A program made the translations under genes and the position numbers. A DNA stretch of 64,000 nt from contig NZ_JACSDK010000014.1 of NCBI RefSeq assembly GCF_014925385.1, positions 307,011-371,010 on the forward strand, given 5' to 3'. Origin of the DNA: Pelagibius marinus (lineage in GTDB: Bacteria > Pseudomonadota > Alphaproteobacteria > Kiloniellales > Kiloniellaceae). Shown piece by piece: positions 42,184 to 50,520 of this stretch. Each line of letters starts with the position of its first letter. The stretch's first letter is position 1. Below the pieces are notes generated by a model. It worked only from the letters and a program-made list of their open reading frames with translations, ran no database searches and was not told where the DNA came from.

Positions 42184-43035
42184 CTAGGACTCCAACCCCA
42201 CGGCATAGAAATAGGGGTTCTCGAAGCCGGGCTTGCCGTAGTCCAGGGGTTCGCCGTCCATGTCGTAGACCTGGCCGCCGGCGGCCAGCAGCACCGCGTG
42301 GCCGGCCGCCGTGTCCCCTTCCCTGGTGCGCCCGGAGCGCGGGGAGAGATCGGCGCGGCCGGTGGCGACGAGGCAAAACTTCAGCGAGGAGCCGGCGGTC
42401 ACCCGGTCGGCCACCTTGTACCTGGCGAGGAAGTCGTCGAGTTCCTGGCCGCTGCCGTGGCGGCGGCTGGCCACCACCACCGCGCCGTCTTCCGGGATCT
42501 CGCGGGCGCGGATCTCCATCAGCGGCTTGTCGGTCTCGGCGAAGACGGCGCGGCCGCTGCCCTTGTCGCCGTCTGCGGTGTCGCCGCAGACGCCCGCCCA
42601 GGTCATCGCCATGGCCGGGGCGTGGACCACGCCGGCGACCGGCTGGCCGTCCTCGATGAGGGCGATGTTCACGGTGAACTCGCCGTTGCGGCTGAGGAAC
42701 TCCTTGGTGCCGTCCAGGGGATCGACCAGCCAGAAGCGGCCGCCGGAGACGTCCGGCTCCTCGCCCGCCGCCATGGCTTCCTCGGCCACCACCGGGATGT
42801 CCGGCGTCAGGGTGTTGAGGGCGCCCAGGATGAAGGTCTCCGCGGCCTCGTCGGCCTCGGTGACGGGGGAGGCGTCGTCCTTCTCGCGCACCTCGATCTC
42901 CTCGGCCTCCACGTAGTAGGCGAGGATGACCTTGCCGGCGCGCTCGGCGATGAGCCGCAGCACCGCCAGGATGTCCTCGGCCCCGGCCTCGTCCTGGTCG
43001 AGCAGCCCCTTTGGCGATTTTCCCGTGTCGCTCAC
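42184..43035 (-). CDS. cysQ: 3'(2'),5'-bisphosphate nucleotidase, CysQ type
   Basis: A 283-residue inositol-monophosphatase-fold enzyme. Metal sites are visible in PVTEADEAAETFIL, VVAEEAMAAG, FWLVDPLDGTKEFLSRNGEF and a late GDTAAGHAVLLAAGG (with two extra Asp in the GRTREGDTAAG loop). CysQ removes the 3' phosphate from PAP formed in sulfate activation. The start is a GTG at 43035 overlapping the upstream stop as GTGA, so translation is coupled to the molybdoenzyme gene. An upstream in-frame extension runs inside that gene and is rejected. Confidence 0.9.
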   Translation of the reverse strand: MSDTGKSPKGLLDQDEAGAEDILAVLRLIAERAGKVILAYYVEAEEIEVREKDDASPVTEADEAAETFILGALNTLTPDIPVVAEEAMAAGEEPDVSGGRFWLVDPLDGTKEFLSRNGEFTVNIALIEDGQPVAGVVHAPAMAMTWAGVCGDTADGDKGSGRAVFAETDKPLMEIRAREIPEDGAVVVASRRHGSGQELDDFLARYKVADRVTAGSSLKFCLVATGRADLSPRSGRTREGDTAAGHAVLLAAGGQVYDMDGEPLDYGKPGFENPYFYAVGLES

Positions 43036-45374
43036 TCTGCGGCTTCCTGTTGCCTGGCGTCCTGGATGGCGCGCCACAGCTTCTCCGGCGTCGCCGGCAT
43101 GTCGACGTGGCGGATGCCCAGCGGCGCCAGGGCGTCCACCAGGGCGTTGATGACCGCCGGGCAGGAGCCGATGGCCCCGGCTTCACCGGCGCCCTTCACG
43201 CCCATGGGGTTGGTGGTGCAGGGCGTGTCCTCGACCATGGTCAGCTCGATCGAGGGCAGGTCGTCCGCCCGCGGCATGGTGTAGTCCATGAAGGAGCCGG
43301 TAAGCAGCTGGCCGTCGCCGTCGTAGACCGTGTGCTCCAGCAGCGCCTGGCCGATGCCCTGCGCCGCGCCGCCGTGCACCTGGCCGGCGGCCAGCAGCGG
43401 GTTCACCACCACGCCGAAGTCGTCGACCACCACGTAACGCAGCAGCTTGACCGCGCCGGTCTCCGGATCCACCTCCAGCTCGCAGAGGTGGCTGCCGTTG
43501 GGATAGGTCTGCGCCCCGGCGACGATGTGGTGCTGGTCCTCCAGCGGCTCCTTCATCTCCTCCGGCAGGGTCTCGTCGCCGTAGGCCGCCTTTGCGACCT
43601 CGGTCAGCGTCACGGTCTTGTCGGTGCCGGCCACGGTGAAGACGCCTTCCTGGAACTCGATGTCGGCCTCGGCGGCTTCCAGCAGGTGCCCGGCGACCTT
43701 GCGGCTGCGCTCGATCACCTTGTCTGCGGCGCCGTCGAGGGCCTGGCCGCCCATCAGCAGGGAGCGCGAGCCGCCGGTGCCGCCGCCCTGGGGCAGGTCC
43801 CGGGAATCGCCCTGGTGGATGGTCACCTGGTCGGGCTCCACGCCCAGCTTGTCGGCGAGCAGCTGCGTGTAGGCGGTGAAGTGGCCCTGGCCGTTGGTCT
43901 GGGTGCCGATCCACAGCTCCACGCCGCCGTCGTCCTTCACCTTCAGGCGCGCGGTCTCCTCGCCGTTGGAGCCGCAGACCTCGCCGTAGCAGGCGAAGCC
44001 CAGGCCGCGCAGCTTGCCGGCCTTGGCCGCCTCGGCGCGCCGCGCCTCGAAACCGGCGAAGTCGATGGCCTCCTGCCCACGCTGCAGCAGGCCGGCGAAG
44101 TCGCCGCTGTCGTAGGTCTGCTCGAAGGCGGTGGTGTAGGGCATCTGCTCCTTGGGAATGAAGTTGCGCCGTCGGAACTCGTCCGGCGCCATGCCGATGT
44201 CGCGCGCCGCCGCGTCCATCAGGCGCTCCACCAGGTAGGCCGCCTCCGGCCGTCCGGCGCCGCGGTAGGCGTCGACGGGCACGGTGTTGGTGAAGACCGT
44301 GGTCACTTCGGCATAGCCGGTGGGGAAGGTGTAGAGGCCGCTCAGCATGGGCGCGTAGCAGCCCGTCGGGATGAAGGGCGCGAAGTTGGAGAGGTAGGCG
44401 CCCATGTTGGCGGTGGTGGTGACACGGATGCCCAGCGCCTTGCCGTTCTCGTCGGTGGCGAGCTCGGCCAGGGTGACGTGGTCGCGGCCCTGGGTGTCGC
44501 TGAGGAAAGCCTCGCCGCGCTCGGAGATCCAGCGCACCGGGCGGCCCAGGCGGCGCGCCGCGAAGAGCACCAGCACGGTCTCCGGATAGACGAAGATCTT
44601 CATGCCGAAGCCGCCGCCCACGTCCGGGGTGATGACGTGCATCTTCTCCTTGGGCACCTTGAAGATCATGTCGGCCAGCAGCGGCAGCATGCGGTGCGAG
44701 CCCTGGGAGACGGTGTGGAGCGTGAAGGTCTCGCTGGCCGCGTCGTAGTCGCCGATGGCCGCGCGCGGTTCCATGGCGTTGACGATGACGCGGTTGTTCA
44801 CGAACTCCAGCCGGGTGACGTGGTGGGCCTTGTCGAAGGCCGCCTTGGTCGCCGCCTCGTCGCCCATCTCCCAGACCAGGCTGGTGTTGTTGGGCGCCTC
44901 GTCCCAGACTTGGGGCTGGCCCGGGTCCTTGGCGGTCTTGGTGTCGGTCACCGCCGGCAGGGGGTCGTAGTCGACCATCACCAGCTCGGCGGCGTCGCGC
45001 GCCGCCGTCGCCGTCTCGGCCACCACGAAGGCCACCCCGTCGCCGACGTGGCGTACCCGGCCGCGCGCCAGCGCCGGGCGCGGCGGCATGATGGTCTTGG
45101 TGCCGCCCTTGCCCGGCATGGGTACGATGCAGGGGACGTTGCCGACGCCGTCGGCGTCCAGGTCGTCCACGGTGTAGACGCCGAGCACGCCCGGAACGGC
45201 CTTGGCCTCCTCCAGGTCGATCGACTTGATCTCGGCATGGGCAAAGGGGCTGCGCACCAGCACGCCGTAGGTCTGCCCCTCGAACTGAATATCGTCACTG
45301 TAACGGCCTTGGCCGGTCAGGAAGCGCGAGTCTTCCACCCGCCGCAGGCCTTGGCCTACGCCAAATCGCCCCAT
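43032..45374 (-). CDS. Xanthine dehydrogenase/CO dehydrogenase family molybdenum subunit (form II CoxL-like)
   Basis: A 780-residue molybdopterin-cytosine-dinucleotide-type large subunit. The opening GVGQGLRRVEDSRFLTGQGRY, PDVGGGFGMKIFVYPE and VDAYRGAGRPEAAYLVERLM are diagnostic; AYRGAGR is the motif of form II CoxL rather than the AYXCSFR of true form I CO dehydrogenase. Near the C-terminus GVKGAGEAGAIGSCPA holds the active-site glutamate of the family. No CoxS (2Fe-2S) or CoxM (FAD) subunit lies beside it, so partners are elsewhere. Physiological substrate unknown. Confidence 0.92.
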   Translation of the reverse strand: MGRFGVGQGLRRVEDSRFLTGQGRYSDDIQFEGQTYGVLVRSPFAHAEIKSIDLEEAKAVPGVLGVYTVDDLDADGVGNVPCIVPMPGKGGTKTIMPPRPALARGRVRHVGDGVAFVVAETATAARDAAELVMVDYDPLPAVTDTKTAKDPGQPQVWDEAPNNTSLVWEMGDEAATKAAFDKAHHVTRLEFVNNRVIVNAMEPRAAIGDYDAASETFTLHTVSQGSHRMLPLLADMIFKVPKEKMHVITPDVGGGFGMKIFVYPETVLVLFAARRLGRPVRWISERGEAFLSDTQGRDHVTLAELATDENGKALGIRVTTTANMGAYLSNFAPFIPTGCYAPMLSGLYTFPTGYAEVTTVFTNTVPVDAYRGAGRPEAAYLVERLMDAAARDIGMAPDEFRRRNFIPKEQMPYTTAFEQTYDSGDFAGLLQRGQEAIDFAGFEARRAEAAKAGKLRGLGFACYGEVCGSNGEETARLKVKDDGGVELWIGTQTNGQGHFTAYTQLLADKLGVEPDQVTIHQGDSRDLPQGGGTGGSRSLLMGGQALDGAADKVIERSRKVAGHLLEAAEADIEFQEGVFTVAGTDKTVTLTEVAKAAYGDETLPEEMKEPLEDQHHIVAGAQTYPNGSHLCELEVDPETGAVKLLRYVVVDDFGVVVNPLLAAGQVHGGAAQGIGQALLEHTVYDGDGQLLTGSFMDYTMPRADDLPSIELTMVEDTPCTTNPMGVKGAGEAGAIGSCPAVINALVDALAPLGIRHVDMPATPEKLWRAIQDARQQEAAE

Positions 45375-45610
45375 GGCTGAAACATTCTCCGTGAAGGTGG
45401 GTTATATGAGGAATTGGCCTCAATGATAGGCGAGACAAGGGGCCGCGACAAAGCGGAAAGTCATGACGCTTTCATGAGATGGCCCTTCCCGGCGTGCCGC
45501 TACTCGCACCTTTGTTGGCGTCCACCTGAATTGACAGCAGATTGTCGCGAGCCCTTCGCGCTAGGCTCGGCCACCCCAAGGAACGATCCGAGCAAGGACA
45601 GGAGACGGCA

Positions 45611-46057
45611 ATGGACCAGCGGCTGACCATGGTGACCCTCGGCGTGCGCGACCTCAAGCGGGCGCGGGCCTTCTACGAGGAAGGGCTGGGCTGGACCCTG
45701 GGCGGCGGGGTCGAAGGCAGCGTCGCTTTCTACCAGCTCGGTGGCATCCTGCTCGGCCTCTACGGCCTGGAGGCCCTGGCCGAGGACGCGCAGCTCGCCC
45801 TGCCGGACCTGCGGCCGGGCCAAAATTTCGGCGGCATGGCCCTGGCCTACAACGTCGCCAGCCCGGAAGCCGTCGACGCCACCCTGAAGGAGGCGGAGGC
45901 GGCCGGCGCCACCCTGCTGAAGCCGGGCCAGAAGGTCTTCTGGGGCGGCTACTCCGGCTACTTCGCCGACCCCGACGGCCACCCCTGGGAGGTCGCCCAC
46001 AACCCCTTCTGGACCCTGAAGCCCGACGGCAGCGTCTCGCTGGAAGCGCCGGAATAG
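45611..46057 (+). CDS. Glyoxalase/bleomycin-resistance (VOC) family protein
   Basis: A 148-residue vicinal-oxygen-chelate protein. MVTLGVRDLKRARAFYEEGLGW is the standard first beta-alpha unit, and YSGYFADPDGHPWEVAHNPFW the closing one. A CAGGAGACGG ribosome site precedes the ATG at 45611. Members range from dioxygenases to isomerases or drug-binding proteins; the metal ligands here are incomplete enough that the activity is open. It diverges from the molybdoenzyme gene across about 236 bases with no other gene. Confidence 0.88.
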   Translation: MDQRLTMVTLGVRDLKRARAFYEEGLGWTLGGGVEGSVAFYQLGGILLGLYGLEALAEDAQLALPDLRPGQNFGGMALAYNVASPEAVDATLKEAEAAGATLLKPGQKVFWGGYSGYFADPDGHPWEVAHNPFWTLKPDGSVSLEAPE

Positions 46058-46093
46058 GGTCAGGGCGTACCGCCGTCGCCACACCTCCACTTT

Positions 46094-46178
46094 GTCATGC
46101 TCGGGCTTGACCCGAGCATCCATGGAAAGGCCGGACGCGGACGGTGCCATGGACCCTCGGGTCACGCTCGAGGACGAC
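46094..46178. repeat. REP-like palindromic element, first type
   Basis: GTCATGCTCGGGCTTGACCC and the following GAGCATCCATGG form one arm; a degenerate inverted arm (CCATGGACCCTCGGGTCACG, then GAGGACGAC) follows. This is the dispersed intergenic palindrome common in alphaproteobacterial genomes, from memory. Confidence 0.7.
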
Positions 46179-46206
46179 TGGCGGAGAGGGGCGCGGGCGG
46201 TGTGAT

Positions 46207-46328
46207 TTCATCCTTCGAGACGCTTGCTGCGCAAGCTCCTCAGGATGAGGCAGCGGGAGAGATTCCGGAGATGAAAAGCCCCTCACCCTGAGGAGCGCTC
46301 TTCAGAGCGCGTCCCGAAGGGCGAGGGG
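46207..46328. repeat. REP-like palindromic elements, second type (two inverted copies)
   Basis: CCTTCGAGACGCTTGCTGCG with its complement around AAGCTCCTCAGGATGAGG, and then CCCTCACCCTGAGGAGCGCT to CCCGAAGGGCGAGGGG, are two copies in opposite orientation of another widespread alphaproteobacterial palindrome. They lie directly downstream of nrdB, where they may form transcript-end hairpins. Confidence 0.7.
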
Positions 46329-46342
46329 CTTAGTTCCCCTGC

Positions 46343-47302
46343 CTAATCGAAGGCCTCTTCCCAGGTGCCCTGGGTGGCGGCCTTGGAGTATTCCGTCGCG
46401 CGGTTCTCGAAGAAATTGGTGTGCTCGACGCCGTTCAGGATAGCGTCCAGCCAGGGCAGGGGGTTCTTGTCGGTGCGGTAGATCGGCTGCAGGCCCAGCT
46501 GGGTCAGGCGGCGGTCGGCGATGTAGCGGATGTAGGCCTTCACGTCGCCGGGCTCCAGGCCTTCGATGGCGCCCTGTTCGAAGGCCAGGTCGATGAAGGC
46601 ATCCTCGTGGGTGACGATGGTCTCGCAGGCCTTGTAGAGGTCCTTCTCGAAGGCGTCGGTCCAGATCTCCGGGTTTTCCTCGATGAAGGTCTTGAACAGG
46701 CGGATGGCCGACTGGGTGTGCAGCGACTCGTCGCGCACCGACCAGGTGACGATCTGGCCCATGCCCTTCATCTTGTTGAAGCGCGGGAAGTTCAAGAGGA
46801 TCGCGAAGGAGGCGAAGAGCTGCAGGCCCTCAGTGAAGGCGCCGAAGACGGCGAGGGTCTTGGCGATGTCCTCCTTGGTATCGCAGCCGAACTCCTGCAT
46901 GTAGTCGTACTTGTCCTTCATCTCCTTGTAGTGGAGGAAGGCGGAGTACTCGGCCTCCGGCATGCCGATGGTGTCCAGCAGGTAGGAGTAGGCGGCGATG
47001 TGCACCGTCTCCATGTTGGAGAAGGCCGAGAGCATCATCTGCACCTCGGTCGGCTGGAACACGCGGCTGTAGTGGCGCATGTAGCAGTTGTTCACTTCCA
47101 CGTCCGACTGGGTGAAGAAGCGGAAGATCTGGCTCAGCAGGTTGCGTTCCGAATCCGTCAGGTTGCGGTTCCAGTCCTTCACGTCGTCGGCCAGCGGCAC
47201 TTCCTCCGGCAGCCAGTGCAGGCGCTGCTGCATCAGCCAGGCGTCATAGGCCCAGGGGTAGCGGAAGGGCTTGTAGACGGGGCTGGCATCAAGCAGGGAC
47301 AT
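46343..47302 (-). CDS. nrdB: Ribonucleotide reductase beta subunit (class Ia)
   Basis: A 319-residue diiron radical subunit. Ligands are visible in FFTQSDVEVNNCYMRHYSRV, FSNMETVHIAAYSYLLDTIG, GAFTEGLQLFASFAIL and SVRDESLHTQSAIRLF; the radical tyrosine region is present around VHIAAYSYL. The C-terminus ends with NRATEYSKAATQGTWEEAFD, the tail that docks with NrdA. Start MSLLDASPVYK at 47302. It lies downstream of nrdA on the same strand with about 217 bases between. Confidence 0.95.
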   Translation of the reverse strand: MSLLDASPVYKPFRYPWAYDAWLMQQRLHWLPEEVPLADDVKDWNRNLTDSERNLLSQIFRFFTQSDVEVNNCYMRHYSRVFQPTEVQMMLSAFSNMETVHIAAYSYLLDTIGMPEAEYSAFLHYKEMKDKYDYMQEFGCDTKEDIAKTLAVFGAFTEGLQLFASFAILLNFPRFNKMKGMGQIVTWSVRDESLHTQSAIRLFKTFIEENPEIWTDAFEKDLYKACETIVTHEDAFIDLAFEQGAIEGLEPGDVKAYIRYIADRRLTQLGLQPIYRTDKNPLPWLDAILNGVEHTNFFENRATEYSKAATQGTWEEAFD

Positions 47303-47519
47303 CTTGTCGTTTCTCCCAAGGATGGCATCGCGCTTCTCAGGCGGGCGCGATCGCCGTGTCTGTTCAAAAATTTCGTACGCAAGAATTCGTCCGGGGGAAG
47401 TTGGGGCCGGCGGTCCCCCCGAACCACCGGCCCCTTTCACCCCCGAAGCGCGTCTAGCGCACCTTAGCCCTTCGAAGGTCTCTAGCCTCGCGGCCGCCGC
47501 AGCCGCCGCGACAGCCTTG

Positions 47520-49544
47520 TCACTGGCAGGCGAGACACTCCTCGTAGTCGGTGGTCGATTCCGCGGCGGCCGGCAGGTCCTTGGAGGCGATCTTGCCCAG
47601 GTGCGGCACCGTCGCCGCCACGGCCGCCGGCTGCGACGACTCGGCGCGCTGGATCGATTTGGAACGGCAGTAGTAGAGGCTCTTCACGCCCTTCTTCCAG
47701 GCCTGGTAGTGGATCTGGTGCAGGTCGCGCTTGTGCACGTCGGCCGGCACGAAGACGTTCAGCGACTGCGCCTGGCAGATGAACTCGGCGCGGTCGCCGG
47801 CGTGCTCGATGAGCCAGCGCTGGTCCAGCTCGAAGGCGGTCTTGAAGACGTCCTTCTCGTCGTCGTCCAGGAAATCCAGGTGCTGTACCGAGCCGCCGTT
47901 GATGGTGATGGAGGTCCAGACGTCCTCGTTGTTCTGGCCCTTTTCCTCCAGCACCGCGGCCAGGTGCTTGTTGCGCACGTTGAAGGAGCCCGACAGCGTC
48001 TTGTGGGTGAAGGAGTTGGCCGCGATGGGCTCGATGCCCGGCGAGGCGCCGCCGCAGATGATCGAGATCGAGGCGGTCGGCGCGATGGCCATCTTGTTGG
48101 AGAAGCGCTCCATGATGCCGAACTCCTCGGCATCGGGGCAGGCGCCGCGTTCCTCGGCCAGCTTCTTCGAAGCGGCGTCGGCGTCCTTGCGGATGTGGGC
48201 GAAGATCTTCTTGTTCCACACCTTGGCCATGACGCCTTCCAGGGGAATGCGGTTGGCCTGCATGAAGGAGTGGAAACCCATGACGCCCAGGCCGACCGAG
48301 CGCTCGCGCATGGCCGAGTACTTGGCCCGGGCCATGCCTTCGGGCGCCTTGTCGATGAAGTCCTGCAGCACGTTGTCGAGGAAGCGCATGACGTCCTCGA
48401 TGAAGCCCTCTTCCTCCTGCCATTCAAAGTACTTCTCGAGGTTCAGCGAGGAGAGGCAGCACACGGCGGTGCGGTCGACACCGTGGTGGTCGACGCCGGT
48501 CGGCAGGGTGATCTCGCTGCAGAGGTTCGACATCTTCACGGTGAGGCCGGCCAGCTTGTGGTGTTCCGGGATCTGCCGGTTCACGTGGTCGCCGTAGATG
48601 ATGTAGGGCTCACCGGTCTCGATGCGGGCGGTGAGGATGCGGATCCAGAGGTCGCGGGCGCGCACCTTGCGGATCACGGCGTTGTCCTTGGGGCTGGTCA
48701 GGCCCCATTCCTCGTCTTTCTCGACAGCGCGCATGAAGGCGTCGGAGATGACGATGCCATGATGCAGGTTCAGCGCCTTGCGGTTGGGATCACCGCCGGT
48801 TGGTCGGCGCAGCTCGATGAACTCCTCGATCTCCGGGTGGGAGACGGGAATGTAACAGGCCGCCGAGCCGCGCCGTAGGGAACCCTGGCTGATCGCCAGG
48901 GTAAGGGAATCCATGACCCGGATGAAGGGGATGATGCCGGAGGTCTTGCCGTTGTGGCCGACCCTCTCGCCGATGGAGCGCAGGTTGCCCCAGTAGCTGC
49001 CGATGCCGCCGCCGCGCGCGGCCAGCCAGACGTTCTCGTTCCACAGGTCGACGATGCCGTCCAGGCTGTCGCCGGCCTCGTTCAGGAAGCAGGAGATCGG
49101 CAGGCCGCGGCTGGTGCCGCCGTTGGACAGCACCGGCGTCGCCGGCATGAACCACAGCTTCGAAATGTAGTCATAGAGCCGCTGGGCGTGCGCGCTGTCG
49201 TCGGCATAGTGGGCCGCGACCCGGGCGAAGAGGTCCTGGTAGGACTCGTCCGGCATGAGGTAGCGGTCGCTGAGCGTCGCCTTGCCGAACTCGGTCAGAT
49301 TGGCGTCGCGGCTGCGGTCCATGTGGACCTTGATGCCGCGCGCGTTCTGGAACTCGTCGCGCACTTCCCGGGCGTCGAAGAGGTCTTCGCTGTCGTCGTT
49401 GGCGGGCGTCGCCGTGACTGCCTGGGTTGGGGCCTGAATCGGGGCTGGGGCCTCGGCTTGTTTTCCTAGCGGCTTTGCGTTATCCACAAGATCCGGGTCG
49501 GATTCATCCGACGTCTCGCGCCCGAAAATCCCCGATCCATCCAT
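47520..49544 (-). CDS. nrdA: Ribonucleotide reductase alpha subunit (class Ia)
   Basis: A 674-residue catalytic subunit converting ribonucleoside diphosphates to deoxy forms. Redox and active-site residues: Cys152 in SRGLPISCFLN, Asn340-x-Cys342-x-Glu344 in KMSNLCSEITLP, a second redox cysteine in TAVCCLSSLN (362/363), the paired tyrosines in SLYYCRSKS, and the C-terminal relay ECLACQ. No N-terminal ATP-cone is evident; instead residues 1-55 are Pro/Ala/Asp-rich. Thus adenine-nucleotide activity control is probably absent. DnaA-type boxes lie in and before the gene start. Confidence 0.95.
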   Translation of the reverse strand: MDGSGIFGRETSDESDPDLVDNAKPLGKQAEAPAPIQAPTQAVTATPANDDSEDLFDAREVRDEFQNARGIKVHMDRSRDANLTEFGKATLSDRYLMPDESYQDLFARVAAHYADDSAHAQRLYDYISKLWFMPATPVLSNGGTSRGLPISCFLNEAGDSLDGIVDLWNENVWLAARGGGIGSYWGNLRSIGERVGHNGKTSGIIPFIRVMDSLTLAISQGSLRRGSAACYIPVSHPEIEEFIELRRPTGGDPNRKALNLHHGIVISDAFMRAVEKDEEWGLTSPKDNAVIRKVRARDLWIRILTARIETGEPYIIYGDHVNRQIPEHHKLAGLTVKMSNLCSEITLPTGVDHHGVDRTAVCCLSSLNLEKYFEWQEEEGFIEDVMRFLDNVLQDFIDKAPEGMARAKYSAMRERSVGLGVMGFHSFMQANRIPLEGVMAKVWNKKIFAHIRKDADAASKKLAEERGACPDAEEFGIMERFSNKMAIAPTASISIICGGASPGIEPIAANSFTHKTLSGSFNVRNKHLAAVLEEKGQNNEDVWTSITINGGSVQHLDFLDDDEKDVFKTAFELDQRWLIEHAGDRAEFICQAQSLNVFVPADVHKRDLHQIHYQAWKKGVKSLYYCRSKSIQRAESSQPAAVAATVPHLGKIASKDLPAAAESTTDYEECLACQ
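49480..49488 (+). promoter_or_regulatory. DnaA box in the nrdA 5' region
   Basis: TTATCCACA is a perfect DnaA box, located inside the first codons of leftward nrdA. A one-mismatch box TTACCCACA lies at 49742-49750 and an inverted CCACAGCTTGTGG-like dyad at about 49559. E. coli nrdAB is also DnaA-regulated, from literature memory. Confidence 0.5.
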
Positions 49545-49626
49545 GCTTTTTCCCCTCAGTCCACAGCTTGTGGAAGACTTTGTCTCGAATTATGTGCACA
49601 ACATCTGGGGCTGATGCCCATCGCCC

Positions 49627-49660
49627 ACACCAGATATGGGCTCCAATCTATACCGGGTGT
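49627..49660 (-). promoter_or_regulatory. Candidate NrdR-type boxes upstream of nrdA
   Basis: On the leftward strand ACACCCGGTATAGATT and AGCCCATATCTGGTGT each match about 10-11 of 16 positions of the NrdR consensus (acaCwAtATaTwGtgt). Their close spacing (18 bases) differs from the usual 30-31, so this is tentative. Confidence 0.35.
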
Positions 49661-49789
49661 CTTGAATCTGTCATCGTGAACAAAATAAGAACATTTACCA
49701 TAGTAGCGCCTGGCGCGGTTGCGGCAAGGGTGGGGGGCGGGTTACCCACAAGATTCTCTCCTCACGCTGTATACGGAGGCGGTTGATTC

Positions 49790-50512
49790 ATGTGTGGGCG
49801 CTTCCTGCTGACCGCGCCGCTGGAGGCGGTACAGCGGCTTTTCGGTTTCCTGGAGCAGCCGAATCTGGAGCCGCGCTACAACATCGCGCCCAGCCAGGCG
49901 GTGGCGGCGATGATCCGCGACGACGCGGCGCAGCGCCACTTCGCGTGGATGCGCTGGGGGCTGGTTCCCTCCTGGTCGAAGGAAGGACGCCAGAGCGCGC
50001 CCCTCATCAACGCGCGCGGCGAGACCGTGGCGGAGAAGCCTTCCTTCCGCGACGCCTTCGCCCGCCGCCGCTGTGTGGTCTTCGCCGACGGTTTCTACGA
50101 ATGGCGCCAGGGCGGCAACCGCCAGCCCTACTGCGTCAGGCTGACGGATACGTCGCCCTTCGCCTTGGCGGCGATCTGGGAGCCGGTGGCCAGGTCGAGC
50201 GAGGGGGCAGGGGAAGGGGGAGCGGCAGGCGAACTCACCAGGGGCTGCGCCCTGATCACCACGCAAGCCAATGCCAAGATGGCCGAGGTGCACCACCGCA
50301 TGCCGGTGATCCTGACGCCGGAGGAGGTCGGCCTCTGGCTGGACCCGGCCGCGCCACGCGACGATCTGCAGGCGCTGCTCAAGCCGCTGCCCGACGAGGC
50401 CGTCACTCTCACGCCGGTCTCCAAGCGGGTGAACTCGGTGCGCGAGGACGACGCCGACCTGCTGCGCGAGGAGGAACTGCCCGCGGGGCCCTCGCAGCTC
50501 GATCTCTTCTAG
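49790..50512 (+). CDS. SOS response-associated peptidase, YedK/HMCES type
   Basis: A 240-residue SRAP-domain protein. Cys2 becomes the N-terminal nucleophile after Met removal; Asn74 in INARGETVAEKPSF, Glu104 in ADGFYEWRQ and His168/169 in EVHHRMPVIL complete the active site that forms a stable cross-link to abasic sites in single-stranded DNA. A run of Gly/Ala/Glu (about 136-148) is an insert. It is divergent from nrdA across 245 bases. DNA-damage control is likely by family but no LexA box was found. Confidence 0.93.
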   Translation: MCGRFLLTAPLEAVQRLFGFLEQPNLEPRYNIAPSQAVAAMIRDDAAQRHFAWMRWGLVPSWSKEGRQSAPLINARGETVAEKPSFRDAFARRRCVVFADGFYEWRQGGNRQPYCVRLTDTSPFALAAIWEPVARSSEGAGEGGAAGELTRGCALITTQANAKMAEVHHRMPVILTPEEVGLWLDPAAPRDDLQALLKPLPDEAVTLTPVSKRVNSVREDDADLLREEELPAGPSQLDLF

Positions 50513-50520
50513 CCCGGTCC

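Noticed and set aside
41915..42187. Rightward 90-codon ORF between the thioesterase and cysQ regions
   Set aside because: Arg/Gly-rich without a ribosome site or family signal.
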